Origin: an uncultured Acidimicrobium sp.
Lineage (GTDB): Bacteria; Actinomycetota; Acidimicrobiia; Acidimicrobiales; Ilumatobacteraceae
Direction of reading: 5' to 3'
Assembly (NCBI GenBank): GCA_903850275.1
Contig: CAINLH010000118.1
Coordinates: forward strand, 1-11,356
DNA length: 11,356 nt
Shown here: piece by piece, positions 5,769 to 11,356 of the stretch
Layout: each line of letters begins with the position of its first letter
Position numbering within the stretch: the stretch's first letter is position 1
The notes under the pieces: generated by a model
What the model was told of the DNA's origin: nothing
What the model saw: the letters and a program-made list of their open reading frames with translations, nothing else
The model's database searches: none
Made by a program: the position numbers and the translations under genes

Positions 5769-7208
5769 ATGAATACGAAACGCAGCACTTCGATCGGTGC
5801 TGTACTGAGCGCCGCGTGTGGTCGGAAAGATTTCGAGTACGAGCTAATTGGCGACGACAAAATTCTCATCACCGATGTCACGCACTCCACGGCGGCGGTA
5901 TTGCCAGGGGCGCTGTTCGTGTGTGTAACCGGCGAAAACGTAGACGGCCATGAACTTGCTCAGCGAGCAATCGACGCGGGTGCTGTGGCGTTGCTCGTTG
6001 AACGGCACCTGCCACTAGATATTCCTCAAATAGTGGTTGCCGATACTCGAAAAACGCAGGGGACGATAGCGGCAGCGTTCTGGGGCTTTCCTTCAGATGA
6101 TCTTCTGCTTATTGCCGTCACCGGCACCAACGGGAAGACAACTACATCGCACTTGCTGGGGTCCATTCTTCGCCAGCATGGTTTACGAACCGAAGTGATG
6201 GGAACACTCAGCGGAAGCAGGACCACACCAGAGTCGACAGACTTGCAGCGGCAGTTGGCGCAATTTATTGATCGAAATGTTCAGGCCGTTGTCATGGAGG
6301 TGACATCGCACGCAATGGTGCTACATCGTGTTGAAGGCACACATTTCGCACTTGCGATCTTTACCAATCTGACGCCGGAACATCTGGATTTTCATGGAAC
6401 CATGGAGAGATACTTCGCGGCAAAGGCATCATTGTTTACTTCAAGTTATACATCCGTCGGAATAGTCAATTACGACGATGTGCATGGTCGACTCATTGCT
6501 GATACGCACGAAATTCAGTGCTTTCCATTTTCGCTCCACGATGTGCAGAATATTTCCGCATCAGCATCCAGTCACGAATTCACTTGGAAGACCCACCAAG
6601 TCAAGGTCAATGTCGGTGGCAAATTCAATGTCTCAAACTCGCTTGCCGCTGTCACCGCGGCGGTTCAACTTGGTGTCTCGGAAACAGACATCGTTGCAGG
6701 GTTGGCCGCCGCGGAGACAGTACCTGGCCGTTTTGAGCAAGTGCGTGCAAGTTCAGGCTTTGATGTTGTCGTCGACTATGCGCACACACCAGATGCATTG
6801 CAACGGGTGTTGCTGGCTGCGAGAGATGTCGTTGGAGTAAAACACCGGGTACTAGTGGTGTTTGGTTGCGGAGGCGATCGGGACTCCGAAAAGCGACCAC
6901 ACATGGGTGCTATCGCCGCAGAGTTTGCCGACTACGTTGTCGTTACCTCAGATAATCCACGTTCCGAATCACCAGCAGCAATTGCACAAAACATCATTGA
7001 CGGCATTGGCACACATGGTGCGAATACAATCGTCAAAACCGAAATTGACCGACGTCTTGCCATTCAACTTGCACTGAACTCCGCAAAAAGCGGTGACATT
7101 GTTGTTATTGCTGGCAAAGGTCACGAAAAAAACCAAACGATTGGAAATAACGTGCTGCCCTTTGATGACGTTGCAATAGTGAGGGAAATTTTGGGAGTTG
7201 TTGCATGA
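5769..7208 (+). CDS. murE: UDP-MurNAc-L-Ala-D-Glu:meso-diaminopimelate ligase MurE, 479 aa
   Basis: MurE adds the third amino acid of the stem peptide in the cytoplasm using ATP. The N-terminal UDP-binding domain has VTHSTAAVLPGALFVCVTGENVDGH (37-61). The ATP loop is GTNGKTTT (119-126). The carbamylated lysine should be Lys219 in YFAAKASLF. GRFEQV (320-325), VDYAHTPDALQRVL (335-348), CGGDRDSEKRP (367-377) and GKGHEKNQ (449-456) are ligase motifs. DNPRSE (395-400) is the DNPR substrate motif of diaminopimelate-adding enzymes, so this is not the lysine type and not MurF. The ATG at 5769 is 5 bases after the ftsI stop with a weak ribosome site. An upstream in-frame start at 5721 lies inside ftsI and is unlikely. 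The end overlaps mraY by 4 bases, where murF would normally stand. Confidence 0.95.
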   Translation: MNTKRSTSIGAVLSAACGRKDFEYELIGDDKILITDVTHSTAAVLPGALFVCVTGENVDGHELAQRAIDAGAVALLVERHLPLDIPQIVVADTRKTQGTIAAAFWGFPSDDLLLIAVTGTNGKTTTSHLLGSILRQHGLRTEVMGTLSGSRTTPESTDLQRQLAQFIDRNVQAVVMEVTSHAMVLHRVEGTHFALAIFTNLTPEHLDFHGTMERYFAAKASLFTSSYTSVGIVNYDDVHGRLIADTHEIQCFPFSLHDVQNISASASSHEFTWKTHQVKVNVGGKFNVSNSLAAVTAAVQLGVSETDIVAGLAAAETVPGRFEQVRASSGFDVVVDYAHTPDALQRVLLAARDVVGVKHRVLVVFGCGGDRDSEKRPHMGAIAAEFADYVVVTSDNPRSESPAAIAQNIIDGIGTHGANTIVKTEIDRRLAIQLALNSAKSGDIVVIAGKGHEKNQTIGNNVLPFDDVAIVREILGVVA

Positions 7209-8251
7209 TTGCCGTGCTCATTGCTGGTGCTGTTGGAATGCTTGTCAGTTTGGCCGGCACGCGTGGATTGATTTCGTATTTTGTTCGACTCGGTAAGGGC
7301 CAACCGATATTGGGTGCCGAAGATCATGGTCCTGTTCATCAAATGGGCAAGCAAGGAACGCCCACCATGGGCGGTATCGCCATCGTGCTTGCAGCTGCCA
7401 CGGGTTGGGTAGCAGCGCACCTTCGCGGAGGCCTTGCCTTTTCTGATCAGGCAGCAATTATCTGGTTGACGGTTTTCGTGTTGGCCGCAATTGGTTTTCT
7501 TGACGACTACCTGAAGGTTAAGCGCCAACACAACCGGGGAATATTTTGGAAAAAGAAGGGTTGGATCACGTTTGGCATCACGGTGTTGTTGTTGTGGTTG
7601 CTCGTTTCAACTACCGGTGTTGCGGAAACTATTTCATTCACGCGGGCGTTAAGCCCTGGTTGGTCAATTCCCGGCCCGTTCTTCGTATTGTGGACAGCGT
7701 TGATGGTGTGGAGCACAACAAATGCGGTCAACGTCACGGATGGTCTCGATGGTCTCGCCGCCGGATCGGCATTGTTCGGGTTTCTTGCATTCACGATCAT
7801 TGCCTACTGGGCGTTTCGTAACCCGAAGATCTATGACATTGTAAACCCCCTTGATCTCGCGGTGCTTTCTGCAGCGTTTGCAGGAGCGTGCGGTGGTTTC
7901 TTGTGGTGGAATGCGGCGCCAGCCAAGATATTCATGGGCGACGTCGGCGCGCTTGGAATTGGCGCAGCTCTCGGCATGTTGGCTGTCACTACCAACACGC
8001 ACTTAATGCTTCCCATCATCTGCGGTATCAACGTCTTTGAAGCCGGCAGTGTGGCGGTTCAGATGGGCGTGTTTAAGGCATCTGGTCGCAAGAAACGATT
8101 ACTAAAAATGTCACCTATCCATCACCATTTTGAGCTCAGTGGCTGGCCGGAGACGACTGTGATCATTCGATTCTGGATTATTTCGGGTATTTGTGTTGCA
8201 ACTGCTGTTGCACTCTTCATCGCCGACTTCACGGAACAAGTGAGACGATGA
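7205..8251 (+). CDS. mraY: phospho-MurNAc-pentapeptide translocase MraY, 348 aa
   Basis: MraY transfers phospho-MurNAc-pentapeptide from UDP to undecaprenyl phosphate, giving lipid I. It is a multi-spanning membrane protein with about ten hydrophobic segments. Visible motifs are GKQGTPTMGG (48-57), Asp100-Asp101 in DDYLKV (magnesium/catalytic pair), NAVNVTDGLDGLAAG (173-187), FMGDVGALGIG (243-253, with Asp246) and MSPIHHHFELSGW (302-314). FMGDVGALG differs from the usual FMGDTGSLA of the superfamily: Thr is replaced by Val and Ser by Ala, although the Asp is kept. The ATG overlaps the murE stop (ATGA at 7205-7208), and the stop overlaps the murD start in the same way. Confidence 0.96.
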   Translation: MIAVLIAGAVGMLVSLAGTRGLISYFVRLGKGQPILGAEDHGPVHQMGKQGTPTMGGIAIVLAAATGWVAAHLRGGLAFSDQAAIIWLTVFVLAAIGFLDDYLKVKRQHNRGIFWKKKGWITFGITVLLLWLLVSTTGVAETISFTRALSPGWSIPGPFFVLWTALMVWSTTNAVNVTDGLDGLAAGSALFGFLAFTIIAYWAFRNPKIYDIVNPLDLAVLSAAFAGACGGFLWWNAAPAKIFMGDVGALGIGAALGMLAVTTNTHLMLPIICGINVFEAGSVAVQMGVFKASGRKKRLLKMSPIHHHFELSGWPETTVIIRFWIISGICVATAVALFIADFTEQVRR

Positions 8252-9597
8252 CGGTTAGTCACGAATCAACACTTGTTTTTGGTCTGGCAATAGCTGGCCA
8301 AGCTGTTGCTCGTGAGTTGGTACGGCGCGGAGAGAGTGTGGTTTTGGCAGACGACGCCGTATCCGATTTGCATCAAGCTTTTTCTAAACAGATCGGCATG
8401 CCACTTGTTGCGTTAACAAGCTCGTCGGAGATTCAGCAAGTACTCAATTCGGTTGCACGAGTAGCACCGGCACCGGGAATACCCGAAGGGCATCCAGTCA
8501 TCGTCGCAGCTCGAGAACTTGGGGTGGAGATTTGTTCCGAATTAGAAATTGCCTATCGCTACGAGCGAGATGCCCCAAGTGAGCCACGACCAATGGTCGG
8601 GATAACGGGCACCGACGGCAAGACAACAACGACAATGATGACTGCAGCGATTTTGGAATCGGCTGGATTGCGAACTATGGCTGTTGGCAATACCGACGTG
8701 CCGCTGATCTCTGCTCTTAATACTGATGCCCGGGCGTTCGCTGTCGAATGCTCCAGTTTTCGCCTAGCGCATACTCAGCAATTCCGAATGTGCGCGTCCG
8801 CTTGGCTCAATTTCGCACCTGATCATTTGGACTGGCACCCAAACCTGAGCGATTATTTTGAAGCCAAAGCAAAGATGTGGGCCCATTGTGTAGAAGGCGA
8901 TGTCGCAGTTGCTCCGTTTGATGACCTGCGAATAATCGAAGCAGCGCAGGCAAGTAACGCGCGCGTCGTTACTTTTGGCATTGCTGGCGGCGACTATCAC
9001 TCGTTCGATGGCTGGCTGTGTGGGCCAATGGGCAGAATCATGCCTATTTCTGAAATGGGACGTTCGTTGCCGCACGATGTTTCAAATGCGCTAGCCGCAA
9101 CTGCGGTGTGTCTTGAAGCCGGCCTAGCAAACGTTGCGGATGTCGCTTCTGCATTGCAGAGTTTTAAAAACGCGCCTCATCGCATTCAATTTGTTGGCGA
9201 AAAGGGAGGCGTTCGTTGGTTTAACGACTCCAAAGCAACGAGCCCGCATGCCGTGAGTGTGGCCCTGAACTCGTTTGAGAACATTGTGCTCATTGCTGGT
9301 GGGAAGAATAAGGGGCTCGACTTGTCTGCCCTTGCCGAACAGCCAAGTCGGATGAGGGCTGTGGTCGCAATCGGAGATGCTTCGGACGAAGTCGCGCATG
9401 CATTCACTGGGGTGTGCGAGATAAAGCGAGCTACTTCGATGCAAGAGGCGGTGAATATGGCGGACAGCTTTGCTCAAGACGGCGATGTGGTTCTGCTCTC
9501 TCCGGGATGCACCAGTTACGACTGGTATGCGAACTACGGTCAACGTGGCGAAGATTTCATGAAGTGTGTCGGCAAATTGTTGACGGGTAAGGAATAG
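8248..9597 (+). CDS. murD: UDP-MurNAc-L-Ala:D-glutamate ligase MurD, 449 aa
   Basis: MurD adds D-glutamate to UDP-MurNAc-L-Ala, the step before MurE. The N-terminal Rossmann-like domain opens with LVFGLAIAGQAVARELVRRG (9-28). The ATP loop is GTDGKTT (121-127), followed by AVECSSFRL (165-173). The carbamylated lysine is probably Lys207 in YFEAKAKMW. The C-terminal domain has WFNDSKATSPHA (324-335), LIAGGKNKGLDLS (348-360) and LLSPGCTSYDWYANYGQRGEDF (416-437), all typical of MurD. The start is ATG at 8248 in the mraY stop overlap; an in-frame upstream ATG at 8191 would overlap the mraY transmembrane end and adds a Cys-rich peptide foreign to MurD. Length matches the family. Confidence 0.95.
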   Translation: MTVSHESTLVFGLAIAGQAVARELVRRGESVVLADDAVSDLHQAFSKQIGMPLVALTSSSEIQQVLNSVARVAPAPGIPEGHPVIVAARELGVEICSELEIAYRYERDAPSEPRPMVGITGTDGKTTTTMMTAAILESAGLRTMAVGNTDVPLISALNTDARAFAVECSSFRLAHTQQFRMCASAWLNFAPDHLDWHPNLSDYFEAKAKMWAHCVEGDVAVAPFDDLRIIEAAQASNARVVTFGIAGGDYHSFDGWLCGPMGRIMPISEMGRSLPHDVSNALAATAVCLEAGLANVADVASALQSFKNAPHRIQFVGEKGGVRWFNDSKATSPHAVSVALNSFENIVLIAGGKNKGLDLSALAEQPSRMRAVVAIGDASDEVAHAFTGVCEIKRATSMQEAVNMADSFAQDGDVVLLSPGCTSYDWYANYGQRGEDFMKCVGKLLTGKE

Positions 9598-9604
9598 GAG
9601 CGTT

Positions 9605-10795
9605 ATGGCATCGATAGTCGGTTCGACTGGTCCTTCGGCTGCACAACGTCGCCGGGCAACCCTAGATCGCAAGGGTTATAGCGAGAAACGCCGCTTGGCA
9701 ACAGAAGCCCCAAACAATATTTTTTACGGCATCTTGGTCGTTTCATCAATGTTGATTGTCTTCGGTTTGATCATGGTGCTGTCGTCATCATCGATCGTTG
9801 CAATTAATACTGGCGGTTCGCCTTGGAACATGTTCCGCAAACAAGCAACCTGGGCCACCTTCGGTTTGTTTGCGCTGTTTTCCACTTATCGCATGCCGTA
9901 TCACACATGGCATAAGTTGACGAAGCCAGTTTTGGCATTTGCTTTTGGATTAATGGCCCTTCCCTTTGTACCGGGTGTTGGAATCACCACGAACGGCGCA
10001 CGCGCATGGGCTCAACTTGGGCCAATCCGTTTTCAACCATCCGAAGTTTTAAAAGTTGCAGTGCTGCTCTATTGCGCGAGCGTTCTTGGAAGGCGTCGTG
10101 CCGAGATCTCGGATGTGCGCCGCACATTTAGGCCGGTGATGTATGTCTGGGCCGCCGCCGCCGCAGCATGCTTGCTGCAAAAAGACTTCGGCGCAGCAAT
10201 CGTCTTTACGTGCATCATTCTTGCAACACTGTTTATTGCAGGGACGCCACTACGCCTCATCGCGGCTGTGCTCTCAGTGACGCTGCTTGGTTCGACCATT
10301 CTCATTGCATCAAGCACAAGAATGCAAAATCGTTTTCTTTCGTTTATGGATATCGAGGGCAACAAAGGCCACTATGCATATCAAGTGTGGCAATCCATCT
10401 TGAGCATCGCCAACGGTGGAGTAGCCGGCGTCGGAGCAGGTCAGGGAACAGGGAAGTGGGGCTACGTTCCACTGGCACATAGCGACTTCATTTTCGCAAT
10501 TGTTGCCGAGGAATTCGGTCTCATTGGCGCGCTATCTGTAATCGGTGGTTTTCTTGTGTTGGCGTATCTTGGTATTCAGGCAGCGCTCGGCGCGCGCGAT
10601 CCTTTTGGCGCGCTATTGGCTGGCGGAATCACTACGTGGCTCTGCATCCAGGCTTGCATCAATATTGGCGGCGTAATCGGGGCGATGCCTGTTACGGGCT
10701 TAACGTTGCCGCTTATCTCGTATGGAGGCTCTTCGCTGTTTATGACGATGGCCGCAGTAGGACTGCTGCTTAACGTTGCGCGTAATATGAAGTAG
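9605..10795 (+). CDS. ftsW: septal peptidoglycan glycosyltransferase FtsW (SEDS family), 396 aa
   Basis: FtsW polymerises lipid II into septal glycan, paired with FtsI. A basic cytoplasmic N-terminus of about 36 residues leads into some ten hydrophobic segments. SEDS motifs are NGARAWAQLGPIRFQPSEVLKV (130-151), the outer loop GAGQGTGKWGYVPLAHSDFIFAIVAEEFGL (277-306) and TGLTLPLISYGGSSL (364-378). Asp294 in AHSDFIFA corresponds to the catalytic aspartate of RodA and FtsW. A strong ribosome site AGGAG (9596-9600) overlaps the murD stop and lies 4 bases before the ATG. This gene thus has its own good initiation signal, unlike several coupled neighbours. FtsW rather than RodA is chosen because of its place in the dcw cluster between murD and murG. 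Confidence 0.94.
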   Translation: MASIVGSTGPSAAQRRRATLDRKGYSEKRRLATEAPNNIFYGILVVSSMLIVFGLIMVLSSSSIVAINTGGSPWNMFRKQATWATFGLFALFSTYRMPYHTWHKLTKPVLAFAFGLMALPFVPGVGITTNGARAWAQLGPIRFQPSEVLKVAVLLYCASVLGRRRAEISDVRRTFRPVMYVWAAAAAACLLQKDFGAAIVFTCIILATLFIAGTPLRLIAAVLSVTLLGSTILIASSTRMQNRFLSFMDIEGNKGHYAYQVWQSILSIANGGVAGVGAGQGTGKWGYVPLAHSDFIFAIVAEEFGLIGALSVIGGFLVLAYLGIQAALGARDPFGALLAGGITTWLCIQACINIGGVIGAMPVTGLTLPLISYGGSSLFMTMAAVGLLLNVARNMK

Positions 10796-10799
10796 AGCC

Positions 10800-11356
10800 A
10801 TGTCTGTTCCCCCAAATTCAGTTTTTGCCGTCATCACGGGGGGCGGAACCAGCGGCCATGTAGTTCCTGCATTGGCTATCGCCGAACTTCTGGCGGAAGC
10901 GGGTCATCCATTCGATTCCATTCACTACGTTGGTTCGTCAAGGGGCATAGAGACAAGTTTGTTGCCACCAACGGGAATCGCGAGCACGTTCCTTCGCGTT
11001 GATGGTTTGCAACGCAGCGTGAAATTGCGAGCCGTATTTCGCAATTTGAGGGCACCTTTCGTTCTCACTGCTGCTCGATTTGCGGCAAAACGACTATTGA
11101 AAGTCTTGAATCCACGGGTGGTCATCTCGGTCGGAGGATATGCGAGCGTGCCTGCCTGCTCGGCCGCGCATTCGCTTGGGATACCCGTTGTTGTTGTTTC
11201 TTACGACCGCAGGCCAGGCTTGGCTTCACGAATGCAGTCTCGATATTGCGCTGTCAGTGCTGTCGCATATTTGCCGAGCACTTTACGTAGCGCTCAACTA
11301 GCGGGTGCTCCGGTAAGAGCAAGCATTCGTAAATGTGTGCGCCACGAGGAACGTGA
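10800..11356 (+). CDS. murG: MurG, undecaprenyl-PP-MurNAc-pentapeptide N-acetylglucosaminyltransferase, N-terminal part (runs off window)
   Basis: MurG adds GlcNAc to lipid I to make lipid II at the inner face of the membrane. The ATG at 10800 lies 4 bases after the ftsW stop, and the frame is open for 185 codons to the window edge. The N-terminal acceptor domain has the glycine loop GGGTSGHVVPALAIAEL (14-30) with His20, matching the invariant histidine, and the second loop VISVGGYASVP (108-118). Where most MurG proteins have an HEQN-x-x-x-G-x-x-N block, this one reads SYDRRPGLASR (134-144), so the conserved Glu, Asn and second Asn are Ser, Asp and Ser. PVRASIRK (171-178) fits the end of the first domain. 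The UDP-GlcNAc-binding domain lies outside. Position and loops make the family call firm despite the altered block. Confidence 0.92.
   Translation, partial: MSVPPNSVFAVITGGGTSGHVVPALAIAELLAEAGHPFDSIHYVGSSRGIETSLLPPTGIASTFLRVDGLQRSVKLRAVFRNLRAPFVLTAARFAAKRLLKVLNPRVVISVGGYASVPACSAAHSLGIPVVVVSYDRRPGLASRMQSRYCAVSAVAYLPSTLRSAQLAGAPVRASIRKCVRHEER

Noticed and set aside
9124..9672. 182-codon open frame on the minus strand opposite murD and ftsW
   Set aside because: It is antisense to conserved MurD motifs, with no family resemblance and no ribosome site that stands out.

Overview
The window is the start of a division and cell-wall (dcw) gene cluster from a bacterium with meso-diaminopimelate peptidoglycan. 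Every gene is on the + strand and packing is very tight. The gene families, the alternative starts (TTG, GTG), the mid-range base composition by eye, and the unit small conserved protein / HNH nuclease / LplA-like ligase ahead of mraZ all suggest an actinobacterium. The best guess is the Acidimicrobiia, possibly an aquatic lineage. That placement is inference from family resemblance; no 16S or marker search was possible.

Left part (1-1589): the last 44 codons of an acyl-CoA dehydrogenase, a 92-residue unassigned protein, an HNH endonuclease and a lipoate/octanoate ligase-like protein (probable TTG start inside the HNH gene). They follow each other with gaps of a few bases or an overlap and look like one operon.

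Control region (1590-1796): no gene. It holds a good sigma70-type promoter (TTGCAA, 17-base spacer, TATCCT) whose spacer contains two TGGGG boxes exactly 10 bases apart. Weaker boxes continue upstream on the same 10-base phase. This is the layout of an MraZ operator, so mraZ and the cluster behind it are probably autorepressed. The untranslated leader of mraZ can form two hairpins and contains a six-base complement of the mraZ ribosome binding site.

Right part (1797-11356): mraZ, rsmH (mraW), an ftsL-like gene, ftsI (class B PBP), murE, mraY, murD, ftsW and the first 185 codons of murG. Several junctions are 4-base ATGA overlaps, implying translational coupling. Between mraZ and rsmH lies a 226-base leader with a 28-bp uninterrupted hairpin stem, probably a cis-acting RNA. 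It sits where the reported actinobacterial mraW RNA motif is found.

The enzymes cover UDP-MurNAc-peptide synthesis (MurD, MurE), lipid I and lipid II formation (MraY, MurG), and septal glycan polymerisation and crosslinking (FtsW, FtsI, with FtsL as scaffold). RsmH and MraZ are the usual non-wall partners at the front. murF, normally between murE and mraY, is absent from its place. MurG and MraY each depart from their family consensus at a usually invariant motif. No mobile element, CRISPR array, tRNA or rRNA was seen.
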